Position numbers and translations under genes: made by a program. Positions 12,775 through 24,023 of a stretch of 64,000 nucleotides of DNA are shown one piece after another (within the stretch, counting starts at the first letter, position 1; the number at the start of each line of letters is the position of its first letter). This DNA comes from Dryocosmus kuriphilus (taxonomy: Eukaryota > Arthropoda > Insecta > Hymenoptera > Cynipidae), in assembly GCA_038277395.1 (NCBI GenBank), contig CM076197.1:100838442-100902441 (forward strand), given 5' to 3'. Below the pieces are notes generated by a model. The model did not search any database. It worked only from the letters and a program-made list of their open reading frames with translations, and was not told the origin of the DNA.

Positions 12775-12986
12775 ATGCAGACATCTTGCCAGTTGACGTC
12801 ACAGCTTGAAGTACCAGTTACGTGTTGACACTGACCTCTCTGACACACTGCTAGTTTTTGTCGATCAAGTGTCACAAACTGTCCAAAGTTTGTTGTTATT
12901 TTCGCAATAATATATTGATCAAGCCAAGTTACCTATGTAAGCATAGGCATAAAAGGTATCAAATCTTGATTCAGTTATTAACTAAA
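12775..12986 (+). promoter_or_regulatory. Probable promoter and non-coding first exon of the DUF4806 gene
   Basis: A good splice donor (ATG|GTAAGT, GT at 12987-12988) ends a stretch with no useful frame. Joining it to the acceptor at 13338-13339 makes the upstream ATG run into a stop, so the exon is best read as untranslated. The transcription start is not determined. Confidence 0.35.
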
Positions 12987-13346
12987 TGGTAAGTGCAAAC
13001 CTACCTTTTATCTATTATAGAAGAATAACTATGAGGAAAGATAAGAGGTTAGAATTGTTAATTGAAATCTATAAATGCTATAAGTATCATATATGTTCAA
13101 ATAATTTTTGTACTGACCCATAAGCTTTGTGACATACTAAAAAACTGTATTTATATAGTTTAAATGTTTTTAATATTCTTGAAATTTCTCCGATTTTTAA
13201 TAAATTAGTAAAATTATTGTCTTGTGTTTCGGAGCATAACCTCAAAATATATAAACACAACGAACTCAATATATTATTAAGAAATAACAGTTTTAATATC
13301 ACTGTACATAATTTTAGTAGTACGGAATATTTTTGTCAGCTTTCAA

Positions 13347-15759
13347 ATGGAAGACCAGGAGGATACACGAAAACATCGCTTCGTGACTAACTTAAGAGTT
13401 AGAAAATTTCGTGAAATAAAACGAGCTCGGCATGAAGCTCAGCATGGAGTGCAAGATTTGTCGGATACTTCCTCAACTGAAAATGAACAAGGTATGTAGA
13501 ACAGTATTATAACATAATGTCGCGTTACTTTGATGTTGAGCATTATTTAATTATTTTAATTGAAAATTATTAATAATTGATTAAAAATCAGACTCGGGGT
13601 AAGTGTGACAACTGCTTTTGGTTGCCTTTTCCTATTATAAAATACGAAAATGTGTTAAAAGTTAAAGGTTTGTTGGTTCAAAATAGATAATTTTTTTTTA
13701 CCTATCAGTGAAACTTTTATTTCAGATTCAAATCTATTTTCTAAATTGACATTAATATTGTTATATTGAAAGAAAAAAATATATTTGTAGGATCAGTTTT
13801 GTAAAATTTGTAGGTTTTCAGTTTCTTATTTCGCCTGTATAACACTTACTCGTATATGAAGGGAAATCTGTAATCGTTGATACACTACCTAACAAAATTG
13901 ATCCTGTTTTAAATAACGAAACGTAATCTCGGTGAATATTAAAATATATTAACTTAGAAATATGTATACCAGGAGAACCAGGTACTGAAGATGCTGGAAA
14001 CGATATCGCTGATGATCTCCAAATTCATGCCGATAGGCATCGTAGCACAAGTTTGTTATCGACTGTAAATGTAAGCGTGTTTTTTTGTTTCTTTGTACAG
14101 TCCCATTTCATATTTTTATTATATTAAATTCAAAAAGTTACTATGAAACAATTTTTAAATTTGTATCACTATTATTGTTACATAAGCGTTTCGTATTAAT
14201 TTTTTTATCATTGAAACTGACTTCAAAGAATAAAAACATTAATACTGAACTTGTGATCTAAAATTATAGGCCCAATTAATCCAAAAGGCTCCCCGGACAG
14301 GAATTTCCCGAAAAGAGTTGATGGTAAAGCATTTTGTTTATTTATATTATGTGGTATACAATTGATATGAAAATTATCTTCTTTACTTATATTCTATATC
14401 GTAGCCTCGCCTAGCATGAACAAAAATTTGCAGGAGAAAAAAAGTAAGGAATATTATTCTAAATCAGGAAAAAATAAATTTGCTGATATTGACATGCACG
14501 TTTTCAATTCCGAGGTGTCTAAAGAGGAACTAGGTAAATGAAACGTATAGATAGTTTTAGTACATAGAGTTAGAATTATTAACTAGCCATTGAATTGATT
14601 GATTTTATTGATGGCATTATATTTCCCAAGCAATTTTTAATTTTTACTAATTAAATTAAACATTCATTTTATATATTTTTCCAGAAAATCCTGTTTTGCT
14701 TTTTAAGCGTATCCTCAAAGCAATTTACAGCCTACGTCTCGAGCAAAAGGAGCTTAGGAAACACATAGCACGTCTGGGCACTGGAAAGCCAAGTTCTACA
14801 AATATGGTAGGATGTCTAGCCGAAGACTTGGCTGAAAAATATGATTTGGAGTTGCCAGTAAAGACTTCAGCGGAATTTAAAAACATGGACAATATGATCC
14901 TTAACGACAAAAAATTCCGCAAAGAGTTTGTACGTACAAAATCTCGTGTCTTTTTGTTATTATTTACCCGTAAAAATATGTTGTAAAATTCTTTTTGCTT
15001 CGAAATATTAATTTAAATTTAATCCTTAATATTTCTCGAAGTTCGGTCCTATCTTAAGATCTTTCGAACTTTCTTTGATTACTTTTACTTCAAATTCAAC
15101 CCTTTATATTTTAAAGAAGAGACATATTAAACTTTTTTAGCAATAGTCTAGATATTTAATTAAATATTTTTAAACTATATTATACAATTTTTAAAATTAA
15201 GTACATATCAATTCATAAAATAATTTTTTTTCTGAACAGTTTAAATTGAATTGAAACAATAATCCATTGTATGTTCGGCTTTTTTTACAGAAGGAAGCTT
15301 TGTTGCAGTTAGTTGATAGAGAGAACCTTGCAAGATCTTTAAAAAATATGCTCCATAAATACATTTCCCGAGATGCAATTTTAGGGTATACAGCTCAAAA
15401 GAAAATGAACAATAAGTTGATTTTTAAAGACACCGAGTTCTGCAAAGTAATGAAAGGTGAGAAATATTTTTTTTTTATACACAATTTCCCCGTTTACTCA
15501 AATTTTACTCAAACCCTATTTAAAGACACTCGTAAAAATGTTTATGGGCACGAAAACTTTAAAATTATTATGAACTTTAAACTTTATTTCAGCCATTTTC
15601 TTCTCCAAGTACAATACAAAAACTGATATTGGGCTTACGGAGACTAAGTTTTATCAAAGCCTAGGAGATACAATTTCGAACGCAGTTGATTGGGACGGGT
15701 TTCGAGCTTTGAGGAAAACCAATGAAAACAAAGTTACACATGAAACTAAGGAAATTTGA
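13347..15759 (+). CDS. DUF4806-type protein, multi-exon, function unknown
   Basis: Inferred coding exons: 13347-13491, 13973-14070, 14270-14323, 14405-14533, 14685-14929, 15291-15456 and 15593-15759, all with GT-AG introns. The first exon encodes a basic, charged start (MEDQEDTRKHRF). The last three encode a region I recognise as the DUF4806 type: a helical stretch (LFKRILKAIYSLRLEQKELR), LPVKTSAEFKNMD, LVDRENLARSLKNML and a C-terminal SNAVDWDGFRALR. DUF4806 proteins are abundant in arthropod genomes and have no established function. The phase between the third and fourth exons does not fit: one join gives a stop, while the frame open downstream needs a one-base shift. An exon edge is therefore wrong or the copy has an indel. 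The position inside TIRs suggests a transposon-borne gene. Confidence 0.68.
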
Positions 15760-16138
15760 CTTCGTAAATTATCTTTTCTGTACCACTCAACGTCGTTAAT
15801 ACGTTGTTAATTTTAAGATTCAATAATAAAAAGATTTTACAAAAGAAGCTGAATCAGGTTGCAACTATAAATCCCATTCCTAACCTTCTGATTTTAAAAG
15901 AAAAACATTGTATTTAGCCCTTGTGGAAGGACATAATTATGGATCCAAGTGGGATCTATTTACCAATTTGGCTCCGATTGAAAAAGAAAATTAAAACGAA
16001 TTAATAAATGGGATTTAAAGGCTACACCCAATTAAAATTAAAATAATAAATCGATTTCAATTATGTGTTTCAATCGTGGACCAATGGGGTCAGTCATTCC
16101 CATTTAGCTAAAATTATTTTCTTTTAGGAGGGAGATTA

Positions 16139-16364
16139 GCCAGCGGTTGACCGGCCTCCAACTAGTGGCTAATCAGCCATCAACTAGTGGCTGACCAGCC
16201 CATAACTAGCGGCTAACCAGCCCATACCCAGCAGCTGCCCAGACGATCTGGCCTGAGGCTAGCCAGAAAAAGCGTTACACTTTTGGCCAGGCCCAGGCCA
16301 GACCATGTAGTCAGCGTCAAGACTGGAAACCAGACGGCCTGGTCTGGGCCAGGCCAGCGCCAAA
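16139..16364. repeat. Right subterminal repeat array (ACTAGTGGCTGACCAGCCCAT units)
   Basis: Four or more units of about 22 bp (AACTAGYGGCTAACCAGCC), followed by CAGGCCCAGGCCAGACC and GGCCTGGTCTGGGCCAGGCC up to the right TIR. The CTGG/CCAG core is shared with the left array, although the units differ. Confidence 0.75.
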
Positions 16365-16463
16365 ACATTTTTCCACACGGGAAGACTGGGAGTGAATCGA
16401 TAGACATGACGTCATCCTATTTCAATGTAGTAACGCAAATATTTCAAGTTCTGTGTCTTTCTT

Positions 16464-16488
16464 ACTCTCTCTCTCTCTCTCTCTCTCA
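16464..16488. repeat. CT dinucleotide microsatellite
   Basis: An uninterrupted run of about twelve CT units, just outside the right TIR of the DUF4806 element. Confidence 0.9.
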
Positions 16489-16538
16489 CTCTACAATGTG
16501 GGTATACACCGCGGACTTAGTCGAAGTGCTTCGGTGGA

Positions 16539-16674
16539 CCGCTCGGTCCTATGTTAAACATAAGAGAGAGCGAGATAGAAATAGAGCACTTAAGTACGCG
16601 CACATCGTTGCGTCAGCTGACTAAACTATTTCTATCTCGTTCTCTCTTACCTTTAACATTACAGGATCGAGCGG
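16539..16674. repeat. Near-perfect hairpin, about 46-bp arms with 41-base loop
   Basis: CCGCTCGGTCCTATGTTAAA starts the left arm (16539-16584). The right arm (16626-16674) is its complement with a few mismatches; the GAGATAGAAATAG section pairs perfectly. It could be a small MITE, a fragment of one, or a hairpin RNA source; nothing decides between these. Confidence 0.75.
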
Positions 16675-17756
16675 CATAAGTGGTACAAGAGTCATAAGAG
16701 TGATTTAAAATTGTACAATTTTAACATATTTAGTTTGGGGAGAAAAAAAATGAAGTTTCACTTCTGTTCTGTGTTTCCCGACACAGTCTAGTTTATAGAA
16801 TGTCCTAGCTTTCAAAATAGATTATCCCTCCGAGATTTGATTTATTCATAATAACCCCAAGGACCACACAAATCTGCAAAGGCAACATAACTCTCTTGCA
16901 ATCTAATCAGCCTCGCTTTGCTAAAATGTTGCGTTGGGAAAATTCAAGATTTGCGGGAATTGCATGATTACCGTGAAAATCGCGAATTGCGAAAGCCCGT
17001 TTTGTAAAAGCGCCAACGTGTAGGAACTCACCGAACAAAGCATAAATCACATTGCGCCGAACATTCGTTATACGGGATGCAGACCATGAAATACTCTGTA
17101 GGTGTACTCATCCCTTTCGTCCAGGCCTCCAGCCCTTTCCTATACACGCGTTGTGTGTTACGCTCGGCGAAGCAAACTCGTCCGATTGAGTCCGGAATAA
17201 TTCGCAAAGCGCGGTAGTACGCTTTTGATGTCTCTAGTCTCTAGTCTCTCTACCAATGTAACGCGCGTTATCAACTATTCGCGTTATCCGACCTCTCGAG
17301 CGCCAAGTCAAGATAACATTTCCTCCTTTGTCCATGAACGACGTTTTCCTACCTTGCCACCTACGCCCACCCCCCAATCTACTTCAACTTGCCCTCAGTC
17401 ACCCGATAGTTCCCACACCTCTGGGATGCCCGCACGATCCAACGAACGTGGTATCACGATCGGTGCCTTGAGGATAAATCGAAGGTTTCTCGCTTCCTGA
17501 AGATAAATCGCTGGCTTCTCGTCTTAGAAAAGCACTAGAGGAGAAGCTGAGACATGGACGTGGCCACAGCAAAAACTATCGTGAACTCGAAAGGAGAGAG
17601 TGACACAAATGCTTCCTTCCAATTTTTGTTATAGAGTCCAATTTGAATTGTGTTTGTGCTTATTTTATTGGAAAAATTTCTTGTAGAAAAATGAGTGAAT
17701 AGACTGTTGCATCTAAATCCTTTCTGTACAAAACTGGGGAACGGCAAAGAATTTTT
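16675..17756. other. No supported gene; relatively GC-rich stretch
   Basis: The stretch at 16850-17530 has more balanced base composition than its surroundings and little repetition. A 91-codon Ser/Pro-rich open frame (17225-17500) has no recognisable domain or splice context, so I do not call it. Confidence 0.4.
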
Positions 17757-17940
17757 ACACACAAAAAAATCTGGTCTTACTTTTGCTGCGTCTTATTTTT
17801 TTCAGGTCTCACTTCAGCCGTTAACGGGGCAACTTCATTGTTTAACAACTCAATTTAAATCCTTTTTGTCTAAAATATGTTGCGTCTCAATTTCTGGGTC
17901 AATATTCTACTAAAAATGAGCCCAGCTTTTTTCTGTGTAT
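17757..17940 (+). repeat. MITE-like dispersed repeat, copy 1
   Basis: About 184 bp bounded by imperfect inverted ends, ACACACAAAAAAATCTGG on the left and ATACACAGAAAAAAGCTGG inward from the right. The interior (CTTTTGCTGCGTCTTATTT near the start, AAAAATGAGCCCAGC near the end) recurs in the same orientation at 30819-31008. It has no coding content. Confidence 0.8.
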
Positions 17941-19711
17941 GCGTTTAATAGAAAAACCTATATAGCGTTTCAAATGTCACTTCTTATCAGATACGACTAC
18001 GTGATTTTGAGCGAGTTCCAATTTTGTAAGTTATGAGTTTGAAATATTCAATTTTGGAACAATTCCAAATAAATCCTCAAGGTTTGAAAGGATAACTCGA
18101 AAACTGATTCATTTTTAAAATCTCATATTGAAAATTTGTTAGTAAGGCTTGAATTAAAAAATGTATATGTCTCCTAATTAATACTTTGTAGATTCAGAAA
18201 GATAATTGTTCAATTTTTAAATGAACAGATTTTAATGTTTATTTTACTCCTGCAAGTGAGTTAGTCACCTTTCCGCTTAAAAAATTTTTATTAACTTTTC
18301 CATTATTCTCTTTCTACTTGTTTTCTTCACACAGCGTGTGTGGAAAAGCCCTGTTTAGCCTTTTTCCGAATAGTGGCTCGTTTGCCCTTGCAGCTGATCG
18401 GTTGAAAAAATTTATATTTTTTAACACGATAAATTTTGAGGTATGATTGGTTTAGAGTTACCAAAAACGCATTTTTGATAAAAATTTGATGACACTTTTT
18501 TGGAAATTGAACTCTGAAAATATGGATGTTCCACGAGGGTCCCGCGGAGATCCCTGCTGGTTGCCTTCATGCATCAGTTTATAAAAATTAAATGATGTCT
18601 TCACTCTAATAAATTGTCTTTGTCAAACAGTAACAATATCTTATCCAAATGTGCAGTTATTGAAAAGGTAGATAATTTCAACAAATTTTGAAGTGCGCGT
18701 GCGAAGCAGACTGCCTGAAGAAAAGTTATCAACTGTAAGTTAAGTTGATCAAGAGGAAAAACGCAAGTCTGTTAAAATGGTGATTATGGAGTTCGAATCT
18801 CGATCTAGACGATAATTTTGTTTTTATATTTTTGAATTTTTTATACATTAAAAATACATATATATTTATTTATAAATGCTTTAGGATGATGTGGAGACAA
18901 TTATTAAATGTATTTCTAAAAATTAAAAATTCACCCTCGGGGCAACGGCGAGGGGACCGCAAAAATTGAATTCTTGATTTTTAATAATATTTTTCACAAC
19001 TAAAAGAAAAACTATGTGTCTTATAAAAAAATAGTATGAAACAAATTTGTATATCTTTTTGAGATAAACAACTTTACGTCTTAATATTTTTTTCTGATCT
19101 TGCATAGTTTAGCGGGAAAATTGAATTCTAGATTTTTAATAATATTGTTGACCATTAATTTTGCTTCTTAACATTTAACTTAACTAATCCCTGTAATTAA
19201 AAAGTTACTCTCCTGTGTTTTTTAAAAATTAAAATAGGTTATGAAAAGTTGAGTTCAATTGATTGAGAGTGGTCAATATTATTAATTAGATTAAAATTGT
19301 GAGTGAACTTAAAACTTGTTATTATTATTATTATTATTGAAAATTTCCAACTAGAAATTAATTGCGATAAAGTACAAGTATCGATAATGCATATTGGCAA
19401 GTTTATGCAAAGGGGAAAATGGAGCTTGACAGGAGACTCTGGCACATATATCAAGTCTAGTAACGTAATATTAAAGCATCCTCGACATTTCTAACCATCA
19501 ATTAGATAACTATATGAATTTGTTGCGAGCTCAAAGGCTCTTTAGAGAAACAGAGCAAAATTGCTAAGATTGAGCTGCAAATGGAGAATACGTCTACAAG
19601 GGCAGAGGTCAAAATCGAATTTCCAGTTGGCTGTAACAGAAAGCATTAATGTTCCTCCATTTACAAGACTCCACGCCGCAATTTCACTTAGCATACTGCG
19701 CAGTGCACACA
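17941..19711. other. AT-rich gene-free stretch with a diverged FB2-family fragment
   Basis: No coding region is supported. At about 18985-19150 there is a diverged copy of the unit seen at 43955-44255 (AAATTTGTAKATCTTTTTGA, then a GCGGGAAA step). A B-box-like TTCGAATCTCGATC occurs near 18792 without a credible tRNA fold. A (TTA)n run lies at 19319-19338. The frame at 19303-19494 resembles a reverse-transcriptase thumb only faintly. Confidence 0.4.
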
Positions 19712-19715
19712 TGTA

Positions 19716-20658
19716 CGAGGTGTGATCAAAAAGTAAGGTGACTTTTTGAATTTCGCGGGATGCGTACAGTCGATATTCGTTTTATTTTTTTCTTATTTTG
19801 GTACACTCGTCCCAAACATATGTGCACAGTTTCAGCTGTATAGAATTTTTTGTTTGTTTGTGAGAGGCATAAAGGTTAGAAGTGTTTTGCGTGCTCGGCG
19901 ATTTTTTGCTGTCGAAAAAAATGGATAAAAAAACTTGCATTCAATTTTGTTTAAAAAATGGAATTAAGTGCTACAAAACACTTGAAATGTTGACAATGTC
20001 ATACGGTGAGTGTACTTTGAGTAAAAAAAATGTTTATAAGTGGTACAAGCTCTTTCGGGAAGGCCGAGAAGACGTTAATGACGAAGCTCGCCCTGGACGT
20101 CCCAGCACGTCAACAACTGATGAAAACGTTGAAGAAGTGAAGAAAATAGTGTTGGCGAATCGTCATATTACCATTAGAGAAGTTGCTGATGATGTCGGCA
20201 TCTCTTTTGGCTGGTGCCAAGCAATTTTAGTGGATATTTTGGGTATGAGACGCGTGTCAGCGAAATTTGTTCCGAAACCACGATAATGCGCCAGCTCACA
20301 CGTCATTGTTTGTTCGTAATTTTTTGGCCAATAACAACACCATAATCATGCCTCAGCCACCGTATTCACCAGATTTGGCTCCCTGCGACTTTTTCCTGTT
20401 TCCAAAACTGAAAAGACCCATGAAAGGACGGCATTTTGCGACTATTGAGGAGATAAAGACCGCATCGCTGGAAGAGCTGAAGCCTATACCAAAAAGTGCT
20501 TATTTATTAGAAATGCTTTGAGGATTGGAAAAAGCGCTGGCACAAATGTATTATATCCGAGGGGGATTACTTTCAAGGGGACAACATCAATATTGATAAA
20601 TAAATAAATATTTTTTGATAACAATAAAAAGTCACCTTACTTTTTTGATCACACCTCG
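19716..20658 (+). mobile_element. Mariner element 2, internally deleted
   Basis: Its ends, CGAGGTGTGATCAAAAAGT, match in inverted orientation, with TA on each side (19714-19715 and 20659-20660). At 943 bp it is about 300 bp shorter than its relative at 52463-53698, because the middle of the transposase is missing. It sits only two bases outside the left end of foldback FB1, inside what appears to be FB1's target duplication. Confidence 0.93.
19921..20598 (+). pseudogene. Mariner transposase remnant lacking the first catalytic Asp
   Basis: The first part (MDKKTCIQFCLKNG to SAKFVPK, 19921-20280) is the DNA-binding half. The sequence then jumps directly to HDNAPAHTSLFVRNF and SPDLAPCDFFLFP in another frame, so the segment carrying the TGDE aspartate is deleted. 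A second frame change near 20505 separates the C-terminal tail. It cannot encode a working enzyme but could be moved by a related source. Confidence 0.92.
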
Positions 20659-20662
20659 TATA

Positions 20663-22578
20663 TTAGGGTGGCTCGAAATGACTTTTTTTTGGCCACGCAC
20701 CACCCTATTTTGTGAGGTTCCCGAAAAAAAAGTCCCTTTTTTCTCTTTTTTTTTTTTGATTTTTGGTGCTGCCTCAAGGGCCCCGAAAAATACATGGGAT
20801 TTTACATGGGAAAACGATGATTTTTAGAAAAATGAGGTACAAATTTCTGGGTTTATAGTTAGCTTTCGGGACATTATCAGAACTTTTTGAGGAGTTTTCA
20901 AGGAACAATTTCTGGCAAACAACTTTAAATTTTCACCTCTCTCTGCCCCCTCCAGCAGAGCCCAAAAAATGCCCCGAAAAACTGAAATGGAGAATTTTGC
21001 CCAAAATTGGCACAAACGAGCTTTGTTTTTCCATTTTCGCACTATAACTTGTTGTTACTCGACAAGACAAATATTTTTTATCATTTGTCAACTAATTTTT
21101 AATTGTCTAAACAATTTATATTTGTTTAAATAATTTTTTTTCCGTGAAAGCACATCACGAGGTCATTTTTTGCGTTTAGCCGGACACTAAGAAATTTTCA
21201 AGGATACTTATTTATGTTTTAAGTCGTTTTAAATTGTTTAAACAATTTATTATTATTTATTTTTAACTTTTTCTAAAAAACAGGTAGAGAACTCTAGTTT
21301 TTTTAATTTGCTCAACCTTGTCGCTTAAAATTAAATATTTACAAAAATCTGATATTATGCTACCATTATTGCAACAAATTTGTATTTGCTTAAAAAATTT
21401 TTGTTTGTTGTAACAATTTTTTCCCAAAGAAATGGTCGGTATTTTGTATCTTTCGTAAATAGTGCTGTAATTTTTAATTTTTTAAAGCAGAATTTTTTTC
21501 TGAGAACATTCTGTAATTGTTTAAACAATTTATTAAACTTTAATTCCTTATTTAGAAAAAAATGTGATAAAAAAGTGTAGTTTTTTGCAGATTGGCTCTA
21601 TTACGGACTATTTACGGAAGAGACAAAATAGCAACCATTTTCTTTGGGAAAAAATTGTTACATTAAACAAAAATTGCTTCAACAAATACAAATTTGTGGC
21701 AATAATGGTAGCATAACACCATATTTTTGTAAATATTTAATTATTAACGACGAGGTTGAGCAAATTTTAAAAAACTAGAGACCTCTACCTGTTTTTTTGA
21801 GAAAGTTAAAGGTAAGTAATATAAAATTGTTCAAACAAATAAAAATTTGTTGCAAAAATAGTAGCATAACATCTGATTTTCGTGTATATTTAATTTTTGA
21901 CGACAAGGTTGAGCAAATTAAAAAAAAACTAGAGTTCTCTACCTGTTTTTTGGAAAAAGTTAAAAATAAATAATAATAAATTGTTTAAACAATTAAAAAC
22001 CACTTGAAACATAAATAGGTATCCTTAAAAATGTCTTAGTGTCTGGTTAAATGCAAAAAATGACCTCGTGATGTGCTGTCACGAAAAAAAAAAATATTTA
22101 AACAAATATAAATTGTTTAAACAATTAAAAATTAGTTGACAAATGATAAAAAATATTTGTATTAACGAGTAACAACAAGTTATAGTGCGAAAATGGAAAA
22201 ACAAAGCTCGTTTGTGCCAATTTTGGGCAAAATTCTCCATTTCAGTTTTTCAGGGTATTTTTGGGGCTCTGCTGAAGGGGGCAGGGGGGAGGGGAATTTA
22301 AAGTTGTTTATCAGAAATTATTCCTTGAAAACTCCCCAAAAAGTTTTGATAATGTCCCGAAAGCTAACTGTAAACCCAGAAATTTGTACCTCATTTTTCT
22401 AAAAATCATCGTTTTCCCATGTAAAAGCCCATGTATTTTTCGGGGCCCTTGAGGCTGCACTAAAAATCAAAAAAAAAAAAAAAAGAGAGAATTCTTTTTT
22501 GAGAACATCACAAAATAGGCGGGTGCGTGGGGCCCTATAATTAAAAAAAGTTTCCAATGCATTTTTGAGCCACCCTAA
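20663..22578. mobile_element. Foldback element FB1, arms of about 0.93 kb
   Basis: The whole 1.9 kb is one long imperfect palindrome centred near 21.6 kb. It begins TTAGGGTGGCTCGAAATG and ends with the complement (CATTTTTGAGCCACCCTAA). Matching landmarks include GGGCCCCGAAAAATACATGGG near 20790 and its complement near 22430. TGTATATA follows the right end, and TGTATA (after removing mariner 2) precedes the left end. No protein is encoded. Copies of the palindrome TTGTTTAAACAA recur along both arms. Confidence 0.88.
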
Positions 22579-23639
22579 TGTATATATTACGGTGCCCATT
22601 TTAAATCTGAATATTTTCTTCTAAAGGTCGTATCCCCTAATTTGTACATTTTAAGAAAATAATTGACCCCAATTTTCTTGTTTTATTATATAAAATTTTT
22701 TGAACTGTTGCAAGATGCTTAAGATTGTATTATCTATGAAACAAAAAACACCGAAAAAAAGCGGGGTAATTGCATTCTCATCAGAGAATGTATTAGATTT
22801 GTATAAAATTTGACCTCCCCCCCCCCCTTTTTTGACATATGTCCACGTTTTGTGACCTCCTGAACCCACAAAACATGTTTTATATGAATGTGTCTCTCTG
22901 TCTGTGTGTGAGTCTGTCTGTAGATTTTTAGTTTGTCAGCACGATAACTTTCGAAAGAATTGACCGATTGGATTGGCCTTTGGTATACTCTTTTAGTGTC
23001 CTAAAATGAAGGTTAAGTTCGTTAGCCAGCCATTTTGGATAAAAATTACAAACTTTGAAGCGTTTTGAAAATTTTCGAAATCACTTTTTTTTGTATTTAA
23101 AAATTCTATGTACGGATGTTCATAGTACTCAAAAAGTCGAACAATTCATCCTTATGACTTTTTTCGATGGAAAAAAATTGTTAAGACTTATGACATTTCG
23201 AAGATTCAAAAGAAAAAAATTTAATTAAAATTTGAAGCCAAATAACGCAGGATATATAAAAAAAGCCAAGAGATGGAAAATGTTCCTTCTTGAATGCCCT
23301 ACAAAATTGGCGTAACAATTTTTTGAATTTTCTCGAAAAATCGAAAATTACAATTTTAAGCCAAATAACGCGAGAACAGAGAAAATGATAAGAAACATAA
23401 TTATTTGTCTTAAAAAGATCCACAAATTTTCTCCTGACCATTTTTTGGAAGCATGAGTAGTTTTTTCGTTTTAATCGTGAAAAATGTTGTTAAAAAGAGC
23501 AGAGCGTTTGATATTTGGAAGACAGTTGTATCAAAATGCACTGAAACTATGGTTAAAATTTTGGAACCTTTCAGACCCTGATGGGAATGTGTTCCTTAAG
23601 GTTGATAGAACCTTAAGTAAATTAGTTTTCTTCTTCGTT

Positions 23640-23790
23640 TAAAAATAAAGTAATTAAAATAAAAGTATATAGCAGCGATAAAGGTTGGTAAGCGAGTTCA
23701 AGCGTCCCGAAGGGCGCAAGCGCGCAATACGGAGCGCAAAGCGCGAAGTGTGATGAGAATGTGCCCGCGAAGCGCGCCGATTTTTTTTTA
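23640..23790 (-). repeat. GC-rich GCGCGAAGCGC palindromic patch, copy 1
   Basis: A cluster of GCGAAGCGCG-type palindromes in very AT-rich surroundings, with GATGAGAATGTGCCCGCGAA. The complement of the same arrangement lies at 43440-43690, including the neighbouring CCTTAAGGAA step, so this is a dispersed repeat and not a local accident. Confidence 0.75.
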
Positions 23791-24023
23791 AAGGAACAAT
23801 CATATAGGGCCAAAGTTTTAAAATGTTCAAAAATGATATACCTGGAACACCGAAGTTAATCAAAATTTTAAAAATATCAGCGTCTTACCCTCTCAAATTT
23901 GTACTTAAATGAAAGAAAATATATTGCCTATCTTTTTGTTATTTAAAAATGCATTTTAGGACATGCTCAAAGCATTTAAAGAAAAAAAACCCTTTTCTTT
24001 TCAATTTTACCCTAAAAATATGA

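Larger units (their letters stand above)
12402..16381 (+). mobile_element. TIR-bounded 4 kb element carrying a DUF4806-type gene
   Basis: The ends are an exact 17-bp inverted repeat, CCCGTGTGGAAAAATGT at 12402-12418 and its complement at 16365-16381. Just inside each end lies a GC-rich array of short repeats (12419-12580 left, 16139-16364 right), unlike the AT-rich interior. The only gene recognised inside is the multi-exon DUF4806-type gene at 13347-15759. I found no DDE-type transposase and no convincing target duplication (flanks ...AACAA and AAGACT...). Either this is a DNA transposon whose transposase is the DUF4806 protein, or it is a non-autonomous element that captured the gene. The same architecture recurs at 44389-45365 and 62047-63187. 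Confidence 0.72.

Noticed and set aside
17225..17500. Possible host exon (91 codons, Ser/Pro-rich)
   Set aside because: No domain, no convincing splice sites and no neighbour that would complete a gene.
18720..18815. tRNA-like B box (GTTCGAATCTCGATC)
   Set aside because: I could not find an A box at the right distance or a cloverleaf; one short match is not enough.
19303..19494. Reverse-transcriptase thumb fragment
   Set aside because: Resemblance is limited to a short stretch (NCDKVQVSIMHIGK) without any RT motif nearby.
23650..23790. Bacterial contamination suggested by GCGC palindromes
   Set aside because: The patch is embedded in insect-type repeat and recurs reversed at 43.4 kb with the same flanks, so it belongs to the genome's own repeat family.
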